A DNA stretch of 25,759 bases from Planctomycetota bacterium (GCA_026692885.1 JAPLNJ010001183.1:1-25759), one strand, 5' to 3'; positions 9,042-16,944 are shown, counted from the first letter of the stretch. Notes: generated by a model from the letters alone, not told the origin. Numbers and translations are program-made.

Positions 9042-9254
9042 CTACTCCGTGGCTCCATACGGATCGTACCACCCGCCGCCGCACTTCGTGCCGCCGATGC
9101 CGCCCAGCCAGGTCAGGCCGGCAAAGGCCAGTTGGGTGCTACCCGTGGGTGCCCGCGGCGGTTCCGCGACCTTAGCCGTTCTCTCCGCGATGATTCCGGC
9201 CGCCACCAGGACCACCGCTGCCACGAACGTCTGTTTCCGGATCGCCAGGGGCAT
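9042..9254 (-). CDS. Small putative exported or membrane-anchored protein (70 aa)
   Basis: Family not recognised. The ATG at 9254 is preceded by a GAGGAG-type ribosome site (8-base spacing). The protein starts MPLAIRKQTFVAAVVLVAAG, a positively charged start followed by a hydrophobic run typical of a signal peptide or N-terminal anchor, and ends in a Gly/Trp-rich tail (LTWLGGIGGTKCGGGWYDPYG). The frame opens farther upstream, but that stretch overlaps degenerate sequence and lacks a ribosome site. It lies about 100 nt after the remnant at 9359-10059 on the same strand. Function unknown. Confidence 0.5.
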   Translation of the reverse strand: MPLAIRKQTFVAAVVLVAAGIIAERTAKVAEPPRAPTGSTQLAFAGLTWLGGIGGTKCGGGWYDPYGATE

Positions 9255-9358
9255 CGTTTCGGCTCCTCGGTCTTGTTCGTCGCAGGTCACTCCGGTCAGC
9301 CGTGCCGCCGCAAGTGGCGAATCGCTCGGCAGAGCGGCTGGGAAGCCATCCGATCCCA

Positions 9359-10059
9359 TCACGGCTTCTTCTGCACCTTGGCTCCAATTTCGTCGGCCTG
9401 CTCGCGATACTGCTTCCACATCGCCTTGACGAAGTCGTTGGCTTGCTGCTCTTCATCCCACCAGCGATCCACGTAGTCGAAGAAGGCCGGGTGGTTCCAA
9501 CAGTCGACCATCCCCGTGAGCCGTGCTGCCAAAGCCTCGCCCACCCAGGTCAGCCCGTTCAACTTGCGGTAGCCCTCGGCTTTCGTGCCGTTGTTGCCCC
9601 GCTGATCACCAAATGCCCTGGAACCGTATCCGCGGTGCGATCGCCGATGGCGTCGACGCTCGCGGTGGTGACTAGCGAGTCGCCGGGCTTGAGGTTTAAG
9701 GGAAACTGCGCACGCAGGGAAGTGTCGAAGTGTGTCAGGCGATCGTCGTAGCCCTGTTTATCACAGGCGGAAGGATTCACTACCGAACCGTGGCGGTCCG
9801 CGGTGGGCGCCGGGCTCACGCTCTGAACCGTCAGCGGGCCTACGACCCACCAGTCACCCGTGATGAATCGCCCCACGGAGGCCGGCTGGGCAAATGTCCA
9901 GGTGATGCCGTACTGGGAGAGCGATCGTTCCGTCATGGCTGTCGGTGGACCGGTGGCCGAACTCGCTGTGGGGCGGACGGCGGCAACTTCCTCCTCCGCT
10001 CTGGTTGCGGTGGCAGAGCCAAGGACACAGACGACGAGACAAACCCACAAGCGTTGCAT
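9359..10059 (-). pseudogene. Remnant of a large secreted planctomycete protein (middle deleted, frame lost)
   Basis: The front (10059 to ~9600) has a Sec signal peptide (MQRLWVCLVVCVLGSATATRA) and a coherent domain with SQYGITWTFAQPASVGRFI, DWWVVGPLTVQSV and PGDSLVTTASVDAIG. From about 9600 this frame becomes nonsense and stops at 9559. A second frame begins in the same place (NNGTKAEGYRKLNGLTWVGEALAARL) and runs to FFDYVDRWWDEEQQAND and the stop at 9359. I believe both parts belong to one long exported protein seen in Planctomycetota and Verrucomicrobiota, from memory of this sequence pattern rather than a search. The central several hundred residues are missing and the two ends are out of frame, so it is treated as a pseudogene with an internal deletion near 9590-9620. 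It sits 12 nt after the archaemetzincin tail. Confidence 0.65.
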
Positions 10060-10071
10060 GGTACGTCCTTT

Positions 10072-10302
10072 CTACCGGGCGGGGTGCTTCTGCGGCGCCG
10101 GCTCCGCTGTGATGTACTCCAGCCGCCGGGTGAGCCAGACGGTCTCATCCTCGAACCCGGCCTGCTGGCTGAACGCCCGTAACTGCTCGTAGCGGGCGGG
10201 AATGTTGAAACCTACGGCGTGCTGCAGCTTGCGGAGACATACGGGACACAGGTGCGGCGGTCGATCAGCCACCAACACAGCTTTCACGGAGAATCGATTC
10301 AT
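10072..10302 (-). pseudogene. C-terminal fragment of an archaemetzincin
   Basis: The 76-aa frame from the ATG at 10302 reads like the tail of an archaemetzincin (AMZ zinc protease): PPHLCPVCLRKLQHAVGFNI with the family's second zinc CxxC (Cys19, Cys22), then ARYEQLRAFSQQAGFEDETV and WLTRRLEYI. The first Met aligns with the Met of the family motif HxxHxxGxxHCxxxxCxM, so the catalytic HExxH half is missing; sequence upstream in the same frame has no similarity. A GGGAG lies 7-8 bases before the ATG, so a small CxxC protein could still be made. Activity as a protease is not possible without the HExxH helix. An independent small zinc-binding protein is less likely. Confidence 0.7.
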
Positions 10303-10461
10303 CTGAAATCTCCCGGGTAAGAACATGTGAGTCATGGCAGACACGCTCAAAACTGAGCAGGATTTTTGGGAAGACTCATGCCGAGCAAGACGACCACGGT
10401 CCACGGTGCCTGCCGAGCTACGTTTACTACCTACCCTCCCGCATTCGACCCAGGATCTCCC

Positions 10462-11345
10462 CTAACACGCCCCAGCTCGCCCCGTGATGCCGTGTGCCAC
10501 GAGCAGTTCCAGAAGATTCTCGGCGGCGGAACGCTGGCCAGCCTTCTTGGACGAGGCACGTACTGGGCTGGCGCGCCAAGTCTGCCCATCAGGCGTGGTT
10601 GCCCAGGCGACCGTGGAGAAAACCGGCTGGTGGCTCGGGCCCTCTTCATGAACGACCTCGTAGCCTGACGCATGCAGAATTCCAGCAACCGACCTTTGGG
10701 ATTGGCCTGCTTGAGTTGTTCTTCTAACTCCGCCTCCTCCGAAAACAGATGCGTATCTTGCGGGCAGATCACCCTGATTCGGTCGCGGCTCTGGTCGTCG
10801 CGCCGCACCAAGCCGATCCCTTCGAGCACACGCGCTAAGCGTTCCACGGTGCTCCGGTCCACGGGCTGGCCGAACCAGGCTTCCGCCACTGCAGCAGCCT
10901 GCACCGGCGTTCCGCCTGCGGGTCCCAGCAGGTGGCGAGCCCGGACGATGTCCAGGTCCGCCGCCGTCGGGATCACCGGCGGTGATTTGACGCCGGTCCC
11001 GGGACGCGCCGGGTAATCGCGTTGCAGGACATTGCCATCTCGCGCCGCCACCACGTCCGAGCAGCGGAGACTGCGGGCCAACGCCTCCTTGGCCTTCTCG
11101 TCGCCATGCACCAGCACCACGGTGTGCGGGTCCAAGGCTTCCAGAAAGGAAACCATCTGCATGCGATCGGCGTGAGCGGACAGCCCGTAGGTGGCGAACG
11201 AGCACGCGACGGAAACGGTCGCTTGACCGAGCCGCAGTTCCTTGGGGCCTGCGGTGCGGGCCAGGTCCAGCAGGGCTCGGCCGGGAGATTCCTCGTCCTG
11301 GTAGCCGGTCAGGATGATGGCATCTTGCGAGTTCTGGCAGCGCAA
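10462..11345 (-). pseudogene. Remnant of a beta-CASP metallo-beta-lactamase RNase with C-terminal dsRNA-binding domain
   Basis: Reading from 11345, residues match the end of beta-CASP/KH-type RNA nucleases: AIILTGYQDEESPGRALLDL, YGLSAHADRMQMVSFLEAL and HTVVLVHGDEKAKEALA (last metal-binding His). A helical linker follows, then RLLEFCMRQ, after which this frame turns to nonsense. In another frame the text continues as a clear double-stranded-RNA-binding domain: GYEVVHEEGPSHQPVFSTVA, then VRASSKKAGQRSAAENLLEL, stopping at 10462. The two frames are one gene with a single missing base near 10663-10666 (CAGGC where CAGGGC would keep frame). The catalytic metallo-beta-lactamase domain (HxHxDH, roughly 350 aa) is absent; homologous sequence begins right after the tRNA terminator at 11351-11380. 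It would not be an active nuclease. The one-base shift could be a sequencing error; the N-terminal loss could not be a point error. Confidence 0.8.
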
Positions 11346-11350
11346 AGAGA

Positions 11351-11380
11351 AATGGCTTGCGACAATCGTCGCAAGCCATT
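11351..11380 (-). terminator. Intrinsic terminator of tRNA-Leu
   Basis: A perfect 13-bp stem (AATGGCTTGCGAC / GTCGCAAGCCATT, 4-nt loop) is followed on the minus strand by TCTCTTT. It lies about 20 nt downstream of the tRNA, on the same strand. Confidence 0.8.
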
Positions 11381-11401
11381 GATTTGAAACGACTTACAAT
11401 G

Positions 11402-11486
<85 letters not shown>

Positions 11487-11555
11487 TAACGCATTACTTT
11501 ACGCCAGTCTAGGTGAAATCGGCTGGCCGTCAAGATCGGGTGCCGGAGACGGCTG

Positions 11556-13133
11556 TCAACGAGTCTCGCGTTTGACGATCAAGATGGTCTGATCGTCACC
11601 CGTTTGATCATCGTGAAACTCGTCCAACAGGCCCTCGACCTTGCCGATCAAGTCGTCCGCACAAGATCGACGGTGCTGGCGAATCACATTCCAGAAATCC
11701 TGTTTGCGCTCGTCGTTCAGCGATTTTTGCAGACCTTCACTGAGAACGACCAGGATCTCGTCGGTGGCAAGTCGGTCGCGGCTTGCCGGATACGCGCTGT
11801 CCGGCTGGGTGCCGAGCGGAGGACCCGCCTCGACGGCCAAACTGCGGACCCCATTGCCTAGGATCACGGAGTGGATGTGTCCGGCCACCGCCTGCTCGAT
11901 CTCGCCGCTGACCGGCTGGATCAGTCCGTAAAACAGCGACGCGAACTGATCACCCATCGAGGTCGTCCACAAGGTCTCGTTCACGCGCTCGACCATCTGC
12001 TGAGCCGAGTGTCGATAGCCCGCATGCGACTTCAGCGCGGTCTGCACCGTGGCACAGGTGAACCCGGCCTCGAACATCTTGCCCTGCGCATCGCCGACTG
12101 CGATCGCCAAAGCCCCATCAGGCAGCACGAACCAATCGTGGAAATCGCCGCCCAGGTAGTCCCGCTGCGATGTCCAACCGGCCACCTGCCAACCCGTCAG
12201 CAAGGGCTTGATCCGCGGCAGACGGCCGCGTTGGCACGCCGCCGCTTGGGCCAATTGGCGGTTGAACTTCTTCGACTGCAGCGTCTGCTGCAGCAGCATC
12301 TCACGTTCCAGATCCGCAGCCAAACGGCCCGCGACGATTTCGATCAGGTTCGTCTCATGCACCGTGAACTCCCGGTGCGTATCGCTGAACATCCACAGCG
12401 TACCCAACGGCACCGTCGGGCTGGAAATCGGCACGCACACGGCCGACCGGAACTCCTCCGGAACTTTCCAGTTGGCCATTACCCGGGTGTCTTCCAACAC
12501 CACCGCGTGTCCGATCAGCGCCTCCAGGTCCGTTGCCGCACCGCGCAACGCCCGGGGTGCGTCCAGAAACCGGCTCTTGGGCAAGCCCCAGCACGAACGC
12601 AGCTTGAGTTGTTTCGTCGCCTCGTCCAACATGTAGGCGGCGGCCGCTTGGCAATGCACCGCTTGTGCACCCGCCTTCAGTACCACCTCTAAGCGGGCCG
12701 CCAAGTGGGTCTCCTGGTCCGCGTACGCTGCGATGGGCACTCCGGCCGCCAGTTCGGCTTCGCGTTGCCATAGAGCACGTCGAGTGTGGTACAGCTCGCG
12801 AACCAAGTCGGCCACCCCAGCCGCCAAATCTTGAATCGCTTCGCGATCCGTCCGCGGCGGAGCGCTCTCGTGGTGACCCCCGAACGCACCGTCATCGGGA
12901 GCGTCCAAAATGAGCCTGCCCACGTCGCGTCCCTCCGGGTCCGCGATGTGCTGCGACCAGCAGCCATTTTCGCGCTCTTCCGACTCCCCGCAAAGACGAA
13001 TGGTCCAGCCTGTGACCTGGTGAAATGCCTCACACACGGCCGCCAGGCTGCGCACGTCATCCAAACGCGGACGCTCCAGGGAGAGGGCTTCTTCGACATG
13101 TAGACGCAGGTAGCCTAAAGTCTTGCGAGTCAT
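11556..13133 (-). CDS. GAF-domain SpoIIE-type PPM serine/threonine phosphatase, 525 aa
   Basis: A probable cytoplasmic signalling phosphatase that dephosphorylates anti-sigma-factor antagonists or similar proteins. Residues ~1-130 contain an unassigned N-terminal region, 140-275 a GAF sensor domain (AVCVPISS...VPLGTLWMFSD), 276-300 a coiled linker, and 310-521 a PPM/SpoIIE domain. Metal-binding acidic residues are visible: GGDFHDWF (Asp330), VGDAQGKMFEAG (Asp348) and TGDDQTILIV (Asp513/514). The motif usually written TDG is LSEGL at 465-468, a Glu or Ser in place of the Asp, which may alter metal binding. The ATG at 13133 is used; a TTG at 13145 gives four more residues. The ribosome site is weak (GGTG). 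No kinase or sigma-regulator gene is adjacent. Confidence 0.9.
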   Translation of the reverse strand: MTRKTLGYLRLHVEEALSLERPRLDDVRSLAAVCEAFHQVTGWTIRLCGESEERENGCWSQHIADPEGRDVGRLILDAPDDGAFGGHHESAPPRTDREAIQDLAAGVADLVRELYHTRRALWQREAELAAGVPIAAYADQETHLAARLEVVLKAGAQAVHCQAAAAYMLDEATKQLKLRSCWGLPKSRFLDAPRALRGAATDLEALIGHAVVLEDTRVMANWKVPEEFRSAVCVPISSPTVPLGTLWMFSDTHREFTVHETNLIEIVAGRLAADLEREMLLQQTLQSKKFNRQLAQAAACQRGRLPRIKPLLTGWQVAGWTSQRDYLGGDFHDWFVLPDGALAIAVGDAQGKMFEAGFTCATVQTALKSHAGYRHSAQQMVERVNETLWTTSMGDQFASLFYGLIQPVSGEIEQAVAGHIHSVILGNGVRSLAVEAGPPLGTQPDSAYPASRDRLATDEILVVLSEGLQKSLNDERKQDFWNVIRQHRRSCADDLIGKVEGLLDEFHDDQTGDDQTILIVKRETR

Positions 13134-13725
13134 GGTTGTCACCAATATTCACGGGTCCTGTCGGAGTAACATCTGACTCCGTAAGTAATCAAACAATCGC
13201 TAACATAGTCCACGTGACCTGCGCACTAATCGCAGACAACCATAGGCTCGCAGCTATCGCAGATTAACATCGGCCGTGAATTGGCGACGGGTAAATAGGT
13301 TTTGCCGCTTGTGCGAAGTTGTTTGTAGAGGCAAGTGGCACAAGACGCATAAGAGATACAACTGGCCTTGATCGTAAGGTTGCGCACTGCTGTTGGTGCT
13401 GACCACGGGCCGGGTGGCTGGCGGCTGAGCCTAAGCGAAGCTCCAGTAACCGGTTTCTGGGGGCATCGCTGCACTCTGCCCCAGCCATCCTGACATCCTG
13501 CTGCTAGTGCCGCATCCCGTTGGTAACTTCCGCGGGTATGCCTTTTTGGGAGGGCGACGCTCCCGCGGAGCCGCGAAGCATCCGGCTTTGCCGAATGCAG
13601 CTCGGCAGGAGCCTCGTCCTCCCAGCCAGATCGCCCACTTTGCCATGTAGAGCGTGGAACCAACGAACGGGAAACGGCACTAGCGTTTTGCGCAACGTTT
13701 TGATCAAGACTTGGATCATCGGCCG
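13134..13725. other. Intergenic region containing a long inverted repeat
   Basis: About 590 bases upstream of the phosphatase gene and downstream of the 606-aa gene. A 6-bp hairpin CGGAGT/ACTCCG is at 13162-13181, close to the phosphatase start and possibly regulatory. Most of the right part is the inverted repeat at 13503-13684. A 188-codon minus frame crossing the region is an artefact. Confidence 0.5.
13503..13684. repeat. Inverted-repeat element (182 bp) with GGGAGGGCGA-type core
   Basis: The outer ends GCTAGTGCCG (13503) and CGGCACTAGC (to 13684) are exact inverted repeats; pairing continues imperfectly through CCCGTTGGT / ACCAACGaaCGGG. A second layer pairs GGGAGGGCGACGCTCC with the region around CCTCGTCCTCCC at 13613-13623, and the tip pairs GCATCCGGC with GCCGAATGC. 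The core resembles the element at 20290-20365. No ORF fits it. Confidence 0.75.
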
Positions 13726-15546
13726 TCAGTTGGTGCTGGCAGGCGCCGTCGGCTGGCTCAGTTCCACGAAGAAGTACCGGTGGTTGACCCAACTGGGAGT
13801 GATGTTCAATCGCACCAGGACGTGGCTCAGCAGTCGCTCGACGGGAGGCTCCGACGGCATGGTTCCCAGCGCGACGATCGGCGCCGCGGCCTCCGGCAGT
13901 TTCGCGAAACGAGGGATCAGACCTTCCAGGTAGATGCTTTTCACTTCGCCGCCGACCAGCACGTAATCACCTTGTTGGGCCGAGGTGATCGCGACGGCGG
14001 CATCGAGAGTCAACGGTGGTCCCTGTTCGGAGATCAGAAGATCCTGCTTGAGCTTCTGGATCTCCTGAGCGACGTCAGGCCGCGGCAGCATGGCGTAGTG
14101 ACGTTGCTGGTAGCGGCTCACACAGAACTTGCCTTCTGGCAATCCGACGGTGTGTTGGATCAGCGTCTTCTGGCCTATCAACTTGGGTGCAGCCCCGAAC
14201 AGGACTTCCGGACAGGAGCCGAGCAGTTGTGCTTCGCCGAGTTTCGGTTCCGAAAGGGCGAGCAGTCCCTGGTAGCCTTCCTTGCTGGCCGTGGCCTGCA
14301 GCACCAGCTGAGCGCTCGGCACAAAAGGCTTCTGGCGTGCGTCGGCAGCGCACTTGGCCACGCGTTCGCGCCACCGCAAGCACTCGTCAGTCGCCGCGCG
14401 ATAGGCTGCGACTTCGGCACCGAAAGCGGGCGTCTTGGCCGCGAGTTTCTCCAAGGCTGGCGCGAGGGCGAGCTTGAGCTTGTCGTCTGCGGTGGCGGAA
14501 ACCAGCGGTGCCGCGGCCTGCAAGTACGCCCCGTAGAGCACCACGACGTCGGGTCCCGCGGCGCGGGCCGCATCGGCCGCGATCAGACTCGCCAACGCTT
14601 TGATCACATCGTCAGCCAGACGCCCATAATCCGCGTCGACAATGCGGTTGGCCCCTGGAACTTGTGGCAGATAGTAAGCGTAAGCTGGGACACTCGCCCG
14701 GCGCGCCCACTCGATCGCTCGGCACCGCAGCGCTGCCAGTTGCATTTGACGCCAGGAATTGCCGAAGTATTCCAGGCATTGCGGCCCGTTCAGAAGCTTT
14801 CCCCCGACGTCGACGCTGGACGCGGTTCGCAGACCTGTGGCAGCCGCTGACACCGCGGTCACGAGACCTTGCGGGTTGGGCAGTTGAGCGGTGACAAGCT
14901 GATCCAGGATCTCCTGAACCTGTTGGCGGAAGAGCACGTTCCGTTTCGTCGTGACCAGATTGCCTACTTCGGAAAACGGCAGGAGATACGGCGTTTCTTC
15001 CGCGGGTTCCAAGAACATCGTGTACGAAGACAGCTTATCCAGGGTGTCGTTGAGCATCGCGTAGGCTGCTGGCCATTTTTGCTGCTGGGCCAATTGCTTG
15101 ACCTTCTCCAAGGCGACGGTACGGAACTGTGTGGTTCCCGGCGCAGAAAGGATCTGGCGGTCCTTGGCGGCTTGAGTGGCTCCGGCTGTCGTCGTCTTGA
15201 ACCGTGCGATCGCCCGCTTCAGTTGCGAGTTCAGCCAAGCCTCCCTCAGGCCATAATCAAATCCGGCCGTCTCTCCGCACATCTGCAGATCGAGCGCCAG
15301 TCGGTGCAGTTGCCGCAGCGAGACAAGTTGGCTGGGCAGCTTCGCGCCTTGTTGCGCCAAGTTTGGAATGGTCTTGGCACACGAGTCCAGCAGACCTTTG
15401 GCCTGTTTAATAATTTCATCCGACTTGGCAAACTTACTCAAGTCCAAGGCGGCGTCCGGGGAGTCCTGGCTGGGGTTAGCGCCAGCGATCGAGGCGAAGA
15501 GCAACGTCACACAGAACACAGTACCGGAAATGGCAGAACGGGACAT
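13726..15546 (-). CDS. Large exported protein of unknown function (606 aa)
   Basis: Family not recognised. The ATG at 15546 begins MSRSAISGTVFCVTLLFASIAGA, a standard Sec signal peptide, and has GGAGGG about 6 bases upstream. The frame opens 29 codons earlier but those residues are not signal-like. The mature protein is alanine- and leucine-rich and mostly helical in appearance (KSDEIIKQAKGLLDSCAKTI, VALEKVKQLAQQQKWPAAYA), with few aromatic clusters and a more beta-like C-terminus (GDYVLVGGEVKSIYLEGL, NHRYFFVELSQPT). No catalytic motif is evident. It follows the lipoprotein gene by 110 nt on the same strand, so the pair probably forms an operon with an envelope role. Confidence 0.8.
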   Translation of the reverse strand: MSRSAISGTVFCVTLLFASIAGANPSQDSPDAALDLSKFAKSDEIIKQAKGLLDSCAKTIPNLAQQGAKLPSQLVSLRQLHRLALDLQMCGETAGFDYGLREAWLNSQLKRAIARFKTTTAGATQAAKDRQILSAPGTTQFRTVALEKVKQLAQQQKWPAAYAMLNDTLDKLSSYTMFLEPAEETPYLLPFSEVGNLVTTKRNVLFRQQVQEILDQLVTAQLPNPQGLVTAVSAAATGLRTASSVDVGGKLLNGPQCLEYFGNSWRQMQLAALRCRAIEWARRASVPAYAYYLPQVPGANRIVDADYGRLADDVIKALASLIAADAARAAGPDVVVLYGAYLQAAAPLVSATADDKLKLALAPALEKLAAKTPAFGAEVAAYRAATDECLRWRERVAKCAADARQKPFVPSAQLVLQATASKEGYQGLLALSEPKLGEAQLLGSCPEVLFGAAPKLIGQKTLIQHTVGLPEGKFCVSRYQQRHYAMLPRPDVAQEIQKLKQDLLISEQGPPLTLDAAVAITSAQQGDYVLVGGEVKSIYLEGLIPRFAKLPEAAAPIVALGTMPSEPPVERLLSHVLVRLNITPSWVNHRYFFVELSQPTAPASTN

Positions 15547-15656
15547 TGAAGCCCTCCCATGCGAGATCGTGAAGGAACGGAATCGGAACAAGGACGCCCG
15601 GCACCCTGCGCGACCACGTGCACCGGGAAACAAGGGAATGAGACGGGCGGAAGGTG

Positions 15657-16259
15657 CTACTGAAGCACACCCTTGAACACGCCTTTCACGGCCTGACTGG
15701 CTCCGGTAGTCGCGTTGAGCAGCGAGCCGGCAACCACCTCGGCCGAGAGGTTCTTTTCGTCCAGCAACGTGATTTTCAGTTGCACCAGATCCTTGTTTGT
15801 GGACCAGGCGGGACCGTCCGCTTGCCCCTGCACGAACAATTCGGCGGGGACAGTTTGGCCGTTCAACTGCGCCAGATTCGCGGCGGAGACTTGCGCTCGC
15901 ACGAACGCCGAGGGAAAGGACTCTTGTTTCGCGTCCCGGTAGCTTTGCAACTGCAGAACACTCGGGCGGCCGGTCTTGGAAGGGATGAACTTCACGTAAC
16001 AGGCATTGGCTTTGAGCGGGGCGTCCAGTGTCAAGTCCATGCTGCCGGCGAGATCCAGAGCGGCGCTGGCTCTCCCCGTCATGTTCTGCGCCGCCTGCGT
16101 CGCATCCTGAGCCGCATCCTTGGCCTTGCCGGCCATATCGGCTGCCGTGTCTTTGATGGAACTAGCGATGTCGCTGACTTTCTTCCCACAGCCCGTGAAC
16201 CACAACACGGCTGCGAGCAGGGTGAGCGCCGCCAGCTTCGTGGGGCCTGTGCTGTACAT
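15657..16259 (-). CDS. Lipoprotein with apolipoprotein-like helical repeat segment (200 aa)
   Basis: Function unknown. The N-terminus MYSTGPTKLAALTLLAAVLWFTGC is a type II signal peptide with lipobox FTGC, predicting acylation at Cys24. Residues ~28-62 form a lysine/alanine/aspartate-rich amphipathic helix (SDIASSIKDTAADMAGKAKD, then AAQDATQAAQNM) resembling apolipoprotein or LEA-type 11-residue repeats. The rest (residues ~70-195) looks like a mixed beta domain (DLTLDAPLKANACYVKFIPS). An excellent Shine-Dalgarno (AGGAGGT, 7 bases before the ATG) implies strong translation. It heads the probable operon with the 606-aa exported protein. The helix could bind membrane, lipid or partner helices. 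Confidence 0.85.
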   Translation of the reverse strand: MYSTGPTKLAALTLLAAVLWFTGCGKKVSDIASSIKDTAADMAGKAKDAAQDATQAAQNMTGRASAALDLAGSMDLTLDAPLKANACYVKFIPSKTGRPSVLQLQSYRDAKQESFPSAFVRAQVSAANLAQLNGQTVPAELFVQGQADGPAWSTNKDLVQLKITLLDEKNLSAEVVAGSLLNATTGASQAVKGVFKGVLQ

Positions 16260-16571
16260 ACAAACTACCTCCTAATGAATCCGATGGATGAGACAAAAGC
16301 ACGCCGGACCCGACCGCGGATCGGCAGTCTGTCCATTATCGTGGTCTTCCGACGCACAGCCGTCAAGTTGAGCTGTCAAGTTGAGATTCTGCGTCCAACG
16401 TAGGGTGGACTGCGCCTAGGGTGATGCAAAGTTGAGGTTGACATAGGAAATTAGCACGATGGCAAGGCGAGAGACTGTTTCGCTTCTTGCCCCGCAGGGG
16501 CGCACATGACAGCTCGGGACAACGCCCTGATCGTGATCCCAGGTGTTCGCCCCGAGTTGGGGGCGCGATGC
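16260..16571. other. Upstream region of lipoprotein operon with repeat debris
   Basis: About 310 bases that should hold the lipoprotein promoter. A 13-bp tandem repeat (TCAAGTTGAGCTG then TCAAGTTGAG) lies at about 16362-16385. GGCAAG...CTTGCC pairing (about 16462-16493) and a CCCCGCAGGGGCG palindrome (~16493-16504) mark a further repeat-like stretch. No gene was recognised. Confidence 0.4.
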
Positions 16572-16635
16572 GTGAGCGGCAAGGCGCTAGCCGCCGGTTC
16601 CGAACGCCACCGGCGGCTAGCGCCTTGCCGCTCAC
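16572..16635. repeat. Perfect 27-bp inverted repeat
   Basis: Positions 16572-16598 and 16609-16635 are exact inverted repeats (27 bp) around a 10-nt loop. The sequence begins GTGAGCGGCAAGGCGC and the right arm ends GCGCCTTGCCGCTCAC. Part of the right-arm sequence recurs beside both copies of element A (CTAGCGCCTTGCCGCTCAC at 16787 and 23720). Confidence 0.85.
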
Positions 16636-16659
16636 AATTCAATCCACCGGCGGCTAGCG

Positions 16660-16786
16660 CCCAATGCCACTTACTTTGTAGCGGTACGGCGCGAGCCGTC
16701 CGGTATTACAGTCGGAAAACCGGGCGGCTTGCGCCGCTCCGCTAACAGAAAACGCCCCCAATGGTCCCAAAGTAAGTGGCATTGGG
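16660..16786. repeat. Element A, copy 1: 127-bp nested palindrome with perfect 19-bp ends
   Basis: The ends CCCAATGCCACTTACTTTG (16660-16678) and CAAAGTAAGTGGCATTGGG (16768-16786) are perfect 19-bp inverted repeats. Inside, TAGCGG/CCGCTA (16679-16684, 16739-16744) and a 17-bp arm pair (16687-16703, 16720-16736; two mismatches) enclose a 16-nt loop. The right half has an unpaired 23-nt stretch (16745-16767) absent on the left. CTAGCG flanks both sides (16654-16659, 16787-16792), a possible target-site duplication. A second copy at 23593 differs at three positions. It has no coding capacity and looks like a MITE-like element, or a structured RNA/DNA element. Confidence 0.85.
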
Positions 16787-16820
16787 CTAGCGCCTTGCCG
16801 CTCACAACCCACGATCCTAA

Positions 16821-16848
16821 CCTTGACAAAGCACTGGGCTGATTTGTT
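16821..16848. repeat. Fragments of element D end and of the 25.7-kb repeat
   Basis: CCTTGACAAAGCACT (16821-16835) equals the right end of element D (to 23308). It overlaps CTGGGCTGATTTGTT (16834-16848), whose exact complement occurs at 25701-25715 at the edge of another repeat. Two repeat ends are thus joined here. Confidence 0.6.
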
Positions 16849-16850
16849 TT

Positions 16851-16944
16851 CCGCTTGGTGCAGACGCCACGCGCCGGACGCGACCGAAGTTCCGGCAGCG
16901 CTTCCGGTGGCTTGTTCAGGCCTACAGGAGCATGAATAATCCGG
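16851..16944 (+). repeat. Element B, partial copy
   Basis: From CCGCTTGGTGCAGACGCCAC to the GCATGAATAATCCGG end, this matches the right half of element B (18968-19146) with scattered substitutions. The left half (about 85 bp) is missing. It lies directly against the 3' end of the permease gene. Confidence 0.75.

Noticed and set aside
9042..9419. 125-codon version of the 70-aa gene
   Set aside because: The extra 55 residues overlap the end of the deleted pseudogene and have no ribosome site; the ATG at 9254 has a site and a signal-like start.
13226..13792. 188-codon minus-strand frame
   Set aside because: Reads through the inverted repeat at 13503-13684 and into the end of the 606-aa gene; no coherent protein features.
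13711..14850. 379-codon plus-strand frame opposite the 606-aa gene
   Set aside because: The minus-strand gene has a signal peptide and ribosome site; this frame has neither.
16506..16745. 79-codon frame and similar short frames over the 16.5-16.9 kb repeats
   Set aside because: Translate repeat DNA, change frame between repeat units, and lack ribosome sites.
16660..16786. Integron attC site
   Set aside because: The size and nested fold recall attC, but there are no R'/R'' core sites (GTTRRRY-type) and no integrase, and the ends form a perfect 19-bp match unlike attC.
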